Part shown: positions 10,465 to 19,341 of the stretch, piece after piece
How positions within the stretch are numbered: position 1 is the first letter of the stretch
How the letters are laid out: the number at the start of each line of letters is the position of its first letter
Assembly (NCBI RefSeq): GCF_000717345.1
Contig: NZ_JNZA01000038.1
Location: 1-64,000 of the forward strand
DNA: 64,000 nt
From: Streptomyces lydicus
GTDB lineage: Bacteria > Actinomycetota > Actinomycetes > Streptomycetales > Streptomycetaceae
Reading direction: 5' to 3'
Made by a program: the position numbers and the translations under genes
Notes under the pieces: model-generated
Database searches by the model: none
Seen by the model: the letters and a program-made list of their open reading frames with translations, nothing else
What the model was told of the DNA's origin: nothing

Positions 10465-13400
10465 TCAGTTCGTACCGATCTTGGCGAGCAGGTCGACGAT
10501 CCGGGCCTGCACGTCGGCGCTCGTCGAGCGCTCCGCGAGGAACAGCACCGTCTCGCCGGCCGCCAGCCGCGGCAGCTGCGCCGGGTCCAGGTCGGCGGAG
10601 GTGTAGACGACCAGCGGAGTGTGGTCCAGCAGCCCGTTGGCCCGCAGCCAGTCGACGATGCCGGCCCGCCGGCGGCGCACCTGCATGAGATCCATCACGA
10701 CGAGATTCGGCCGCATCTGCGTCGCCAGGGTCACCGCGTCGGTGTCCGCGCCGGCCCGCGCGACCTGCATCCCGCGCCGCTCCAGCGACGTGGTCAGCGC
10801 CCCCGCGATGGCGTCGTTCTGCTCGATCAGCAGCACCCGCGGCGGGTGCTGCTCGCTGTCGCGCGGCGCCAGCGCCTTCAGGAGGACCGCCGGGTCGGCC
10901 CCGTACGCGGCCTCCCGGGTGGCCTGCCCCAGACCGGCGGTCACCAGCACCGGGACCTGCGCCGCGCCCGCCGCCTGACGCAGCGACTGCAGCGCGGTAC
11001 GGGTGATCGGCCCGGTCAGCGGGTCGACGAACAGCGCCGCGGGGTACGCGGCGATCTGCGCGTCGACCTCCTCACGGGAGTTGACGATCACCGGCCGGTA
11101 TCCGCGGTCGCTGAGCGCCTGCTGGGTGGCGACGTCCGGCGCCGGCCAGACCAGCAGCCGGCGCGGGTTGTCCAGCGGCTCGGGCGGCAACTCGTCGTCC
11201 ATCGGCATGGGCTGACGGTTCATCACCTCTACGGCGCCGTTCGGCCCGTCGAGCGGTTCGGGGCCCTCGCTGCCCTCGTCCGGAGCGGAGATCGCGAAGG
11301 CGCGGCCCTCACCGGTGTCCATCAGATGCGGCTGCGGGCCAGGCCCCTTGGGCTGCGCCGGGGCCTGCGGACGGCCCGGCTGCTGCGGCCCGGCCGGCTG
11401 CGGGCGCGCACCCTCGGCCGCGGCGTCGGCGGCGGCCGCGCGCTCGCCGTCCTGCGGGGGCGCGGCGAGCTTGCGGCGGCGGCCCGAACCGGCGGACGTA
11501 CCACCGGGCGGAGTGCTCCCGGGCGGCGCCGGCGGACGCTGCTGGTCGACGATCTGCTGGGCGAACGGCACGCCCTGCCCGAGCGTGCGCACGCTGAACG
11601 CCCGCCCCGAGGTCTGCCCGTCGTCCTCGGCCGCGGGCGGCAGCGCCTGGCGGTGCGGCCCGGCCGGCCGGCTCTGCGGTGCCCGGTCCGCGGCCTCTTC
11701 GGCGGGGCTGGGGCGCCCGCGCCGCCGGCCGGTGGGCGCCGGTGCCTCGGGTGCCTGCGCCCGGTCGGGCACCTCGGCACCACCGGGGGCCGGGGCGATG
11801 CCGGGCGCCATGCCGGTCCCGGCCCCCGTCGCCTCCGACGGGTCACCGGACTCGGCCGGCTGCGCCACCAGCCCCTCGGGACCGGCGACGAACGTGCCGG
11901 ACGACTCGGAATCGGCCATCGCGGCGGCCGCCCGCTCCTCGGCAGCGGCCCGCCTGGCCCGTCGCCGGCCGGTCGGCTCGGCGTCCCAACCGCCCTGCGC
12001 TTCGGGGGAGTCGGCGACCGCCGCCAGCTCGTTACCGGGCCGGCCGGCGGGCGTCGCCTCGGGCCCGGCGGCCACCGGCCGGCGTGCGCGACGCCGTCCG
12101 GTCCCGGCACCCTCCGGAGCGGCGCCCTGCGCGGGCACCTGGTCGGCGGCGGGCAGCGCGGGCAGCGACGACGGGCCGGGCTGCGGAGCCCGGTCCGCCG
12201 CGGCCGGGGGCAGCGCGAAAGCGGTACGTGCGCCGGCAGCCTGCTGCGCGCCGGCAGCCGCGGGGGCCTGGGCCCGCTCGCCCTGCTCAGGACGCTCGGG
12301 AGCCTCGGCCAGCGCCCGGCGCGCCCGCCGCCCGGCCGGCTGCACGGGCCCCAGGCCCTGCGGCTGCCCCGCGGCGGGGGCCTGCCCCGGAATCTGCGGA
12401 CGGGCCGGAACAGCGGCCGGGGAGCCCGCCGCGGGCCCCTGCGGGCCGGCCGCCGGCTGTCCGGACGTCTGGTGCGCCCCACCCGAGGGGAGCGCGGGCA
12501 GCCCGCCGCCCTCCGGGGCACCCTGCCGCGCCCGCCGCCGGCCGGACGCCGGCACCGCCTCGGCGCCCGCCGGGCCCGACGGCAGCCCCGTACCGCCCTC
12601 GCCGGCCCCGCCGTTCACACCCTCATGTGCACCCTGCGGCACACCGGCACCCTGCGTACCGCCGGCCACCGGCTGACCGCCCGCACCCGTGCCCGGGCCG
12701 CCCGCCGGCGCGCCCTGCTCGGCGCCCGGCTGGCGCGCCCGCCGCCGCCCGGTCGGCTGCGCCGTACCGCCCTCCGTACCGTCGGCGAGCGGCTCACCGG
12801 TCCCACCGGTACCGCCGTCACCACTCGCAGCGGCCCCCGCGCCCTCGGGGCCGTCACCGGCCTCCTCCGCGGATGCCTGGGCGCCGCCGTCCGCCGCGCC
12901 GTGCGTGCCGCGCACCCGGGCGGCCGGAACCGGCATCACCGTCGTCTCGTTGCCGCCCGCCCGGTCCGCGCCGTCGGCCGCGTCGTCCGCCGCCGCCGGG
13001 CCGTCCACGCCCACCGGAAGTTCCAGCACATACGCGCTGCCGCCCGCACCCGGGCCGCCGCCCGGCGCCCCCGGCACGTCGTGCGTCTGCACCAGCCCGC
13101 CGTGCTGCCGCACGATCCCGCGGACGATCGGCAGGTGCACCGGGTCCCCGCCGCCGAACGGGCCGCGCACCTCGATCCGTACGACGTCGCCACGCTTGGC
13201 CGCCGCCACCACGATCGTGGAGTCCCCGGCGATCGCGCCGGTACGCCCCCCCGCGGCGAGTGCGGCCTCGCCCACCGGCATCCGGCCCGTGGAGTCCACC
13301 CCCGCGACATCCGCGATCAGGTGCGACAGCGCCTGCGCGAGCCGCTCAGCGTCCACCACCGCCTCTATCGGCGGGGCGTGCACCGCGAACTGCGCCCGGC

Positions 13401-14532
13401 CGGGCCCGATCAGCTCGACCGCGCCCTCCACGCCCGCCGCGACCACGCCGTCCAGCGACACCTGAACGCGGTTGAGCTTCTCCGCGCCGGAGTCCAGCCG
13501 CTGGTAGCTCAGGACGTTGTCCACCAGGGTGGTCATCCGGGCGTGGCCGGCCGCCAGGTGGTGCAGGATCTGGTTCGCCTCGGGCCACAGCTGGCCGGCC
13601 GGGTCGGAGGCGAGCGTGCCCAGCTCGCCCTTCAGCTCCTCCAGCGGCCCGCGCAGCGCCTGCTCCAGCACGGCCAGCAGTTGCGCGTGCCGCGCCGCCA
13701 GCGCGTCGTAGGGACGCCGGTCGGTGAACGTCATCACCGCGCCGACCAGCTGATCACCGTCCCGCACCGGCGCGGTCGTCAGATCGACGGAGACCGCCCG
13801 CCCGTCCTTCGCCCACAGCGCCTGGCCGCGCACCCGGTGCTTGCGTCCGGACTTCAGCGTGTCGGCCAGCGGCGTGTCCTCCCACGGCAGCGCCGACCCG
13901 TCCGCCCGCGAGTGGTGGATGAGCGGGTGCAGTTCCTTGCCGCCCAGCTCGCTCGCCCGGAACCCGAGGATCTGCGCCGCGGACGGATTGACCAGGACGA
14001 CCTTGCCCTCGGCGTCGACCCCGACCACACCCTCGGCCGCGGCCCGCAGGATCATCTCGGTCTGCCGCTGCTGGCGGGCCAGCTCGGTCTCGGTGTCCAG
14101 CGTCCCGGTCAGATCGCGCACGACGAGCATCAGCAGCTCGTTGCCCGTATAGCCGTTGCGATGATCGGCGTACGCGGCCTCGAAGGCGGACTCGTACGGC
14201 GTGCGGCCGTCCTCGAGGTTGGCGCTGGTCACCTCGACCAGCAACTCGGTCCCGTCGGTACGCCGCGCCACCATCCGCGTCGGCTTCGTCCGCTGGCCGA
14301 TCTCCTCGTCCCGGCGCCGCATCGAGCCCGGGATCCGCTTGGAGTCGAAGGTCGGCAGCAGGTCCAGCAGACCGCGCCCCACCAGGGCCGTGCCGGGCGC
14401 CTCGAAGGTCTCCAGCGCGATGGTGTTGGCGTTGACGACCGTGCCGTTGCAGTTGACGAGCAGGAGCGCGTCGGGAAGGGCGTCGAGTATGGCTGCGAGG
14501 CGAGCAGCGCCTCGGGATGGCCTGCTGCTCAC
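10465..14532 (-). CDS. large PAS-domain pseudokinase with receiver-like C-terminus
   Basis: This 1355-residue protein has two N-terminal PAS domains (about 10-130 and 160-275) and then a histidine-kinase-like core. The HisKA box aligns as EQALRGPL, with Gln in place of the phospho-accepting His. The ATPase part lacks the N-box Asn and a DxGxG motif. A Pro/Ala/Gly-rich linker of about 500 residues carries at least seven (T/S)GRRRxR-type motifs. The C-terminus has two receiver-like domains (FVDPLTG; VVMDLMQVRRRR). The GTG start has an AGGAGGGAAG ribosome site. I infer a non-catalytic scaffold or sensor. It may belong to the neighbouring Osa signalling locus. Confidence 0.8.
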   Translation of the reverse strand: MSSRPSRGAARLAAILDALPDALLLVNCNGTVVNANTIALETFEAPGTALVGRGLLDLLPTFDSKRIPGSMRRRDEEIGQRTKPTRMVARRTDGTELLVEVTSANLEDGRTPYESAFEAAYADHRNGYTGNELLMLVVRDLTGTLDTETELARQQRQTEMILRAAAEGVVGVDAEGKVVLVNPSAAQILGFRASELGGKELHPLIHHSRADGSALPWEDTPLADTLKSGRKHRVRGQALWAKDGRAVSVDLTTAPVRDGDQLVGAVMTFTDRRPYDALAARHAQLLAVLEQALRGPLEELKGELGTLASDPAGQLWPEANQILHHLAAGHARMTTLVDNVLSYQRLDSGAEKLNRVQVSLDGVVAAGVEGAVELIGPGRAQFAVHAPPIEAVVDAERLAQALSHLIADVAGVDSTGRMPVGEAALAAGGRTGAIAGDSTIVVAAAKRGDVVRIEVRGPFGGGDPVHLPIVRGIVRQHGGLVQTHDVPGAPGGGPGAGGSAYVLELPVGVDGPAAADDAADGADRAGGNETTVMPVPAARVRGTHGAADGGAQASAEEAGDGPEGAGAAASGDGGTGGTGEPLADGTEGGTAQPTGRRRARQPGAEQGAPAGGPGTGAGGQPVAGGTQGAGVPQGAHEGVNGGAGEGGTGLPSGPAGAEAVPASGRRRARQGAPEGGGLPALPSGGAHQTSGQPAAGPQGPAAGSPAAVPARPQIPGQAPAAGQPQGLGPVQPAGRRARRALAEAPERPEQGERAQAPAAAGAQQAAGARTAFALPPAAADRAPQPGPSSLPALPAADQVPAQGAAPEGAGTGRRRARRPVAAGPEATPAGRPGNELAAVADSPEAQGGWDAEPTGRRRARRAAAEERAAAAMADSESSGTFVAGPEGLVAQPAESGDPSEATGAGTGMAPGIAPAPGGAEVPDRAQAPEAPAPTGRRRGRPSPAEEAADRAPQSRPAGPHRQALPPAAEDDGQTSGRAFSVRTLGQGVPFAQQIVDQQRPPAPPGSTPPGGTSAGSGRRRKLAAPPQDGERAAAADAAAEGARPQPAGPQQPGRPQAPAQPKGPGPQPHLMDTGEGRAFAISAPDEGSEGPEPLDGPNGAVEVMNRQPMPMDDELPPEPLDNPRRLLVWPAPDVATQQALSDRGYRPVIVNSREEVDAQIAAYPAALFVDPLTGPITRTALQSLRQAAGAAQVPVLVTAGLGQATREAAYGADPAVLLKALAPRDSEQHPPRVLLIEQNDAIAGALTTSLERRGMQVARAGADTDAVTLATQMRPNLVVMDLMQVRRRRAGIVDWLRANGLLDHTPLVVYTSADLDPAQLPRLAAGETVLFLAERSTSADVQARIVDLLAKIGTN

Positions 14533-14723
14533 GAGACGCTTCCCTCCTGTTACCGCACCGTGCCGACCCGCCGGGGCGGATCGCTGAGATGGAGTCTACG
14601 GGCACTTGCCCGCGGTGCGGAGGCGGATGACGAGGAGGCAATGCCGCGCCCGGGGGCGACTCACCGCACGCCCGACATGTGCCCCTCGTCCTGACCTGGT
14701 CCGCTACTGCGGCACGAAAGGGG

Positions 14724-15293
14724 TCATGAAGTGGTCGCCGGGAGCAGGGGTTCGAAGCGGCTCCAGCGGCTGATCTCACACCCGTTGGTGCGCCGGAAAT
14801 CCGCGTTGACGGGACGCCCCGCCCAGGTGCCGGTCACATGAGCGGTCGCCGGGCCGCCGTACATCATCGTGCACTGCGCGTTCTGCGGCACGGGAGCGAA
14901 CGGGTCCCTGCCCCACTGCGTCATCCCGTCCAGCTTGGCGCAGGCGCTCCTGGCCTTGCGGTGGGTGCTGCCGCGGTCGGGATGGCAGTACAGCTCGAAG
15001 GTCCCGTCGGTACGCGCCGACCCGGAGTCGCGGACGGTGACGGTGAGGTGGTCGACGGGCGCCTGCGGGAGCGGCGCGTACCGCCCCACGAGCCCCGCGC
15101 CCTCCGTCCCGGCCCCGGCGGGCGCGGTCCGGCCGTCGGAGCCGTGGTGCCCCGCCCCGGTGATGCCGACCGCTGACCGGTGGTGCGGCAGCGGGATCGG
15201 CGCGGCGGAGGCGGTGGGCGCCGCCAGTGCCAGCGCGGCGGTGGCGGCGGTGGCGGCCGCGAAGAAGAGGGACGAACTCCGGCGGTGCGACAT
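14724..15293 (-). CDS. subtilisin inhibitor-like secreted protein (SSI family)
   Basis: The product is a 189-residue secreted serine-protease inhibitor. A signal peptide covers about residues 1-31 (hydrophobic core, AAPTASA-A cleavage). After a variable N-terminal stretch comes the SSI domain with its four Cys residues in the order YCHP, SACAKL, QCTMM, NGCEI, which would form two disulfides. By alignment with SSI, the Met after CT in CTMMY is the P1 reactive-site residue, as in the original subtilisin inhibitor. The start at 15293 is chosen for the CTGGAG ribosome site and the proper signal peptide. The domain is somewhat longer at its N-terminus than classical SSI. Confidence 0.85.
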   Translation of the reverse strand: MSHRRSSSLFFAAATAATAALALAAPTASAAPIPLPHHRSAVGITGAGHHGSDGRTAPAGAGTEGAGLVGRYAPLPQAPVDHLTVTVRDSGSARTDGTFELYCHPDRGSTHRKARSACAKLDGMTQWGRDPFAPVPQNAQCTMMYGGPATAHVTGTWAGRPVNADFRRTNGCEISRWSRFEPLLPATTS

Positions 15294-15535
15294 CACAGGC
15301 TCCAGAGAGGCGAGTGCGGGGCGGGTACGCGGTACGTACACGCCGGGGGCGCACGACACCTCTGCCGCGCCGGCCCCGACTCTCCTAACGCGCCGCCGCC
15401 CCCGACGTTGCGCCGCAGGAACGTCTTTGCCGGGTGGGCCACGCGCCTAGTACCGTAGGGGGCGATTGGTGACAGCCCTTGGAGCTGTGCCATCATCTGG
15501 ACACACCACGGCGTGCATGCGCGCGTGGGGTGTGT

Positions 15536-15626
15536 GGAGGCGTCGCCTAGTCCGGTCTATGGCGCCGCACTGCTAATGCGGTTTGGGGCTTACCCCCCAT
15601 CGAGGGTTCAAATCCCTCCGCCTCCG
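15536..15626 (+). tRNA. tRNA-Ser (GCT)
   Basis: The acceptor stem GGAGGCG/CGCCTCC, a long variable arm typical of Ser tRNAs, the T arm GAGGG-TTCAAAT-CCCTC and the anticodon loop CTGCTAA (anticodon GCT) are all visible. The discriminator is G and the CCA end is not encoded. The length is 91 nt. Confidence 0.95.
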
Positions 15627-15635
15627 CTCCTCTTC

Positions 15636-15670
15636 GTTCAGGCCCCGGTCCCCGCGACCGGGGCCTGAAC
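15636..15670. terminator. terminator after tRNA-Ser
   Basis: A 15-bp perfect stem beginning GTTCAGGCCCCGGTC, with the loop CCCGC, lies 9 bases after the tRNA. Confidence 0.8.
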
Positions 15671-16154
15671 GCTTTCCCGGCGCGCATACACGGCCTCTAC
15701 AACACCCCCCAAAACCGGACACACCCCCACAAACCCAAACACCCCCGCGCCTAGCATCCTGGCCCCCGCCCGCGAGGCGCTCACCATCCGCTCCGGATCC
15801 AGCCCCCGCCCCTCACGTCGCCGGGTGCGCCGAGCGTCGCTCCGAAGGCTCTCAAAGTGGTCCGCGTCACATCCCGGCCCGCCGCCCCCACCCTCGAACT
15901 CGACGCCCGCCCCCACATCCCCTCGGCAACATCAGGGCCGAAGCCCCGTGGTCGCCCCGAAGAGCACTGCACCCGCCCGAACTTCACCCGGACCGCCGAG
16001 CCCCACCCCCGGACTCCCGAGGCTCCCGACTCCCACCAAAACCACGTTTCCGCAGGTCAGAGCCGCTACGGGCAATGGATTTCGCCTGACGGCGCAGGTC
16101 ATGTAATGTTGTTCCCGCAACGCCGACCGGCAAGAAAAACCGCCGGAAAGCCAA
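15671..16154. other. gene-free spacer between tRNA genes
   Basis: This 484-bp stretch is very C-rich on the + strand, with runs such as ACACCCCC near 15700-15750. Several open frames cross it, but none has a ribosome site, a recognisable domain or normal Streptomyces codon use. Its right end should contain the tRNA-Arg promoter. Confidence 0.5.
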
Positions 16155-16227
16155 GCGCTCGTAGCTTAACGGATAGAGCATCTGACTACGGATCAGAAGG
16201 TTGCAGGTTCGAATCCTGCCGAGCGCA
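16155..16227 (+). tRNA. tRNA-Arg (ACG), integration target
   Basis: The acceptor stem is GCGCTCG/CGAGCGC, the anticodon loop CTACGGA (anticodon ACG) and the T arm GCAGG-TTCGAAT-CCTGC. The length is 73 nt with A as discriminator and no encoded CCA. The 3' part from the anticodon onwards is repeated at 25823, so an integrated element keeps the tRNA intact on its left side. Confidence 0.95.
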
Positions 16228-16237
16228 CAGCAGGCCA
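16186..16237 (+). repeat. attL: 52-bp direct repeat in tRNA-Arg 3' end
   Basis: The 52 bases starting CTACGGATCAGAAGG inside the anticodon loop and ending CAGCAGGCCA after the tRNA are identical to 25823-25874. The flanking bases differ at both ends, which defines the repeat. This is the standard product of tyrosine-integrase insertion into a tRNA gene. Confidence 0.9.
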
Positions 16238-16269
16238 GAGGCCCCGTTCGAATCGAACGGGGCCTCTGG
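16235..16269. terminator. 35-nt near-perfect hairpin after tRNA-Arg
   Basis: CCAGAGGCCCCGTTCGA and its exact complement flank a single A, giving a 17-bp stem. It is the tRNA terminator or the end of the integrase transcription unit. The corresponding place after attR has a different hairpin. Confidence 0.75.
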
Positions 16270-16277
16270 TGCTTCTG

Positions 16278-16299
16278 TTGACGGCAGTGATTGACGGCA
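16278..16299 (+). repeat. TTGACGGCA direct repeats, putative integrase arm sites
   Basis: Two exact copies of TTGACGGCA start at 16278 and 16291, 13 bases apart, just inside the left end of the island. Similar copies lie inside the right end (25716-25737). Confidence 0.5.
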
Positions 16300-16327
16300 A
16301 CCGCCCCTGAGGACTGGTGCGGGTGGA

Positions 16328-17020
16328 TCAGATGGGCACCCGGATGCCGGCCGGGCCGTCGTCATCGTCCGACGGGTTGCCGTCACCCCTCAGCGCTTCC
16401 CCCATACGGTCGAAGGCGGAGCGCTGGGAGTCGAGCCGCACGAAGGTGTAGATGTCCATGGTCACGCGGATCGAGCTGTGGCCCAGGACTTCCATGATCA
16501 TGCGGGCATCGGCGCCCTGCTCATGGAGCAGTGACGCGCACGTGTGACGCAGGTCATGAAAGCGGACCCTGCGGACCTCCGCGCGGGCGCACAGAGCCTC
16601 GAAGGAACGGTTCAGGTTGCGCGGCTCGATGGGGGTCCCGTTCTTCGTGGTGAAGACCAGGTCGTGCCCCGCTCCCTTCCAGGCGTCTCCCGCCGCCTTC
16701 CTGTCGGCGATCTGCTGGGCGCGGAGAGCCGTCACACACTCGGACGGCAGCGCGACGCGACGGGCCGAGCGTTGCGTCTTCGGCGCAACGCTCAGCAGCT
16801 CCCCACCGACCCGCTGAAGAGCCTGCCGGACGGTCACGACACCCTCGTACAGGTCCACGTCTGACCAGCGCAGGCCCAGCACCTCACCGCGTCGCAGCCC
16901 GATGCGGACCCCGAGTTCGTACGCGGCCCACAGCGGCGTCGCCGAGGCGGCGAGGGTGAAAGGCGGACCGCCGCAGAAGGTGGAGGCGGATCCGGGAGGA
17001 TGGTCAAGCCACCCGGCCCG
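16328..17020 (-). pseudogene. tyrosine integrase, catalytic domain only
   Basis: The frame encodes the C-terminal catalytic domain of a phage/AICE-type tyrosine recombinase. GLRRGEVLGLRW carries catalytic Arg I, HDLRHTCASLL gives HxxR, VLGHSS has the next His, and TMDIYTF contains the Tyr nucleophile. The open frame from a possible GTG at 16882 gives 184 residues. Homology continues upstream to about 16960, where the frame lacks a start and meets a stop at 17021-17023. About half of a normal integrase of 380-460 residues is missing, including the arm-binding and core-binding domains. I infer an inactive gene, cut off by the rearrangement that brought in the coding tail at 16984-17130. Confidence 0.8.
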
Positions 17021-17130
17021 TCACTGAAGCCCTACATGCCCTGCAAGACCAACTCCGCACCCTCAACGCGGAATTCCAGGACTTGCGCAAGGAAGTAGAC
17101 GCGCTGAAGGCGGAGCGCAACCAGTCCTAG
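16984..17130 (+). pseudogene. 3' coding fragment of an unrecognised helical protein
   Basis: A + strand frame without a start codon ends at TAG 17128-17130. It encodes a helical, coiled-coil-like tail (TEALHALQDQLRTLNAEF then QDLRKEVDALKAE). It reads as the end of a gene cut off at the break in the integrase. I do not recognise the parent protein; small DNA-binding partners of integrases have similar tails. Confidence 0.35.
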
Positions 17131-17304
17131 GGCTGTCCGGCAGTTCAGGTATCGCGCCGACGCTCGGCCGCCCATTCGCCGGCAGGCGGTGTCCATGCCC
17201 CGCGAGGCTAGACGGTGCGAACACCCCAGGCCAGTGCGTCACGTTGAGTGAGTAGGTCTGACGTTCTGGTGACAACACGCCAGATCCGCCAATACCTTGA
17301 TCCC

Positions 17305-17871
17305 ATGGCGGCAGGAGAGCAGCAGCAGGAGAAGGGGCGTGATGGCGCCTATTTCGCTCGCGAGTGGCTGGAGAGCACCACGCGTGTCCACGCACCGTGG
17401 GTGGTCTATGAGGCACCGCAGATGACGACACTCACCCTACTCAATGGTGCCCATGAGTCCTGGGATCTAGCTGGCTACTTTACCAATGAGAAGAAGAACC
17501 AGTTTTATGCCGAAGTCAAGGCTTACAACAGCGATAACCAAGGCCCTAAGTATCGTGAGTACCTGACTGACTGCTACTCCGCCACAGCCAAGATGATCAA
17601 AGATGGCATAGATAGAGAATGCGAATTCATGTGGATCACATGGCATCCGTTCTCTATGGGGGCGTGGACCAAGCTTTGCGACACCGAAACGATAGAGGAA
17701 GCGGTCAAGCAGTACCCGAACAAGCTTGGCGGCGAGCATTACGATCCTGAAATCGGCAAGAAAGTAGCCGACAGGCTTTGGCTCATCGTCCTGTCCGAGA
17801 GGCAGGAAGAACTGATGATGAATCGCGAGTACCTGGGTCATATTCGTGCTTACATCACCCGGGGGGTGTGA
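17305..17871 (+). CDS. PD-(D/E)XK nuclease-fold protein, candidate defence nuclease
   Basis: This is a 188-residue protein with the restriction-endonuclease-fold signature. E20 lies in the first helix (GRDGAYFAREWLE), D54 in a strand (HESWDLAGYF), and E70-V-K72 in the next strand (FYAEVKAYNS). That gives the E...D...ExK metal site. The rest is a mixed alpha/beta body rich in aromatic residues, with no membrane segment or DNA-binding domain. GC content is low and codon use unlike the host. ATG 17305 is chosen because homology-like sequence starts there. Longer GTG starts exist at 17248 and 17269, and no strong ribosome site is seen. It overlaps the next gene by 4 bases. I infer a DNA-cleaving subunit of a two-protein system; no family name is recognised. 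Confidence 0.7.
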   Translation: MAAGEQQQEKGRDGAYFAREWLESTTRVHAPWVVYEAPQMTTLTLLNGAHESWDLAGYFTNEKKNQFYAEVKAYNSDNQGPKYREYLTDCYSATAKMIKDGIDRECEFMWITWHPFSMGAWTKLCDTETIEEAVKQYPNKLGGEHYDPEIGKKVADRLWLIVLSERQEELMMNREYLGHIRAYITRGV

Positions 17872-19322
17872 AGGTCGTGCAGAATGTTAACTCGCAGATC
17901 CAAAACGCATTGCACCAACCTTCCCCCGAAATCGCAATCCGGGACGTCAAGCACGTCATGGCTCGCGAATTGCAAGCGCTGGATCCCAAAACGGAGATCA
18001 AGTCCACGGACTACTTCAACCACACCTTCGTGCCGGATTTCGTCCTCACATGGGGGTCTGGAAGTGAGAGGCCTACGCGAGATGTGTACCTGCGGTTTAA
18101 TGTCGATGAACCCCTGATCCAACGAGATCTTCTAAGTCTGCGCGAAGAGTCACCTGCTTTCATCTCAATTTCCGGGTCCGGTGCGCACAGTGGGCAAGCC
18201 GAGATGATCGCAGCCGAGTATGAAGATTGCCTGCTTTCCAGCGCCAGCACCCTCGAAAAGATTTCCAGCGAGGCTTCCCGCACACCAGTAACGCAGATGC
18301 TCAAGTCGTCCCTCCTTCAGGGCGGCAAGGGGTACCTGGTCGGAGAATCGGCAAACGAGGTTCAGCGAGCTGTTTCGCGTGCGGATTCGGCTCTTGCGAA
18401 TCTCAACGCAGCCGAGGTGGGCAAAACCGTACGTGTGATGAACAACCACTTCGCGCGCGGGTTCTCTGCCCGCATCGAGCGGGTGATGCAAGTTCTTTGG
18501 GTCAGTCAGGGTGGGGAGGTTGGCGAATTTCCCGGTACGCTGGAGTCAAGGACCGCCCTATCCCCTGACGAACTTATCGCGATCCTTCCATTCCTGCTCT
18601 CTCTAGAGGAGATCTCCAGTATCGAATTCTGGAGGAATCTGGGTGAAAGTCTCAGCCTTGGTATTCTTCAGGACCTTGAGTCCTGGCCGGCGAACTCGAA
18701 CCTCAATCTACTAGTGAACGCAAATTTGGATCGCATCAAGACGAAGGGGGTAGCGCTCGATCGAATTGAATTCGATCTATTCGACGATCCAGAGGCGCCG
18801 CCGTATTGGCATATCCAAGAATCCCAGCTCCGTATGCGTTGCTCTGAAATCGATCTACGATTCGTTGACGATAGGCGTAAGACGGCACATCGCAGCGACG
18901 TTGGGCGTGCGCCACAATGGTTGGAGATCGAGCAGCGACTAGATCGGTATGGAATCGAGGGCATCGAGTTCACTTCCCCGGGAAGTAAGACGCACATCAA
19001 GAGCAGCACTACTGATGGGTTGCGCGACTCAACAGATATGAGTGCGCTTTCAAGGGCGCTCGGCAAATTGGCCCGGGTGATCTCGGTGGAACTCAAGCTG
19101 CCCAATTCACGCGATAATGTGGAGATCGACTTTGATCGTTCAGTGGTGGATGCGGTAGGAGTGCCTCTCAGTCCACATCTGCTTGCTTATCTGGGGCTGG
19201 ATCTCCTGTATCAATCCTCGCAAAAGACACTCGAAGATCTCAGCGCTTTCGTGACTGTGGGAGGGAGTCTCCCCTGGTGGAAGGATGGGAAAGTGGAACG
19301 CATCACTGGCGAATCGAACTGA
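17868..19322 (+). CDS. unrecognised partner of the nuclease, 484 residues
   Basis: The GTG start at 17868 shares GTGA with the stop of the nuclease gene and follows a GGGGGG tract. A second GTG at 17877 is possible. The protein is soluble, with no signal peptide, membrane helix or P-loop. The first 80 residues contain PDFVLTW followed 12 residues later by RDVYLRF, which resembles a nuclease-fold strand pair but lacks the Lys. The middle is helical (NLNAAEVGKTVRVMNNHF), and the C-terminal half is rich in charged strands. Base composition is clearly foreign: the row at 18721-18780 is 45% GC. Tight coupling to the nuclease implies a shared function such as target recognition, but that is inference. 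Confidence 0.7.
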   Translation: MKVVQNVNSQIQNALHQPSPEIAIRDVKHVMARELQALDPKTEIKSTDYFNHTFVPDFVLTWGSGSERPTRDVYLRFNVDEPLIQRDLLSLREESPAFISISGSGAHSGQAEMIAAEYEDCLLSSASTLEKISSEASRTPVTQMLKSSLLQGGKGYLVGESANEVQRAVSRADSALANLNAAEVGKTVRVMNNHFARGFSARIERVMQVLWVSQGGEVGEFPGTLESRTALSPDELIAILPFLLSLEEISSIEFWRNLGESLSLGILQDLESWPANSNLNLLVNANLDRIKTKGVALDRIEFDLFDDPEAPPYWHIQESQLRMRCSEIDLRFVDDRRKTAHRSDVGRAPQWLEIEQRLDRYGIEGIEFTSPGSKTHIKSSTTDGLRDSTDMSALSRALGKLARVISVELKLPNSRDNVEIDFDRSVVDAVGVPLSPHLLAYLGLDLLYQSSQKTLEDLSAFVTVGGSLPWWKDGKVERITGESN

Positions 19323-19341
19323 ACCTTGCCTGTGCAGGCGT

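Noticed and set aside
10621..14694. Very long open frame antisense to the PAS pseudokinase
   Set aside because: GC-rich Streptomyces genes leave long open frames on the other strand. The translation is Arg/Gly/Pro rich with no domain, and third-position GC favours the minus-strand gene.
15583..16294. Several open frames between and over the tRNA genes
   Set aside because: They run through tRNA genes or Pro-rich spacer, have no ribosome sites and no recognisable domain.
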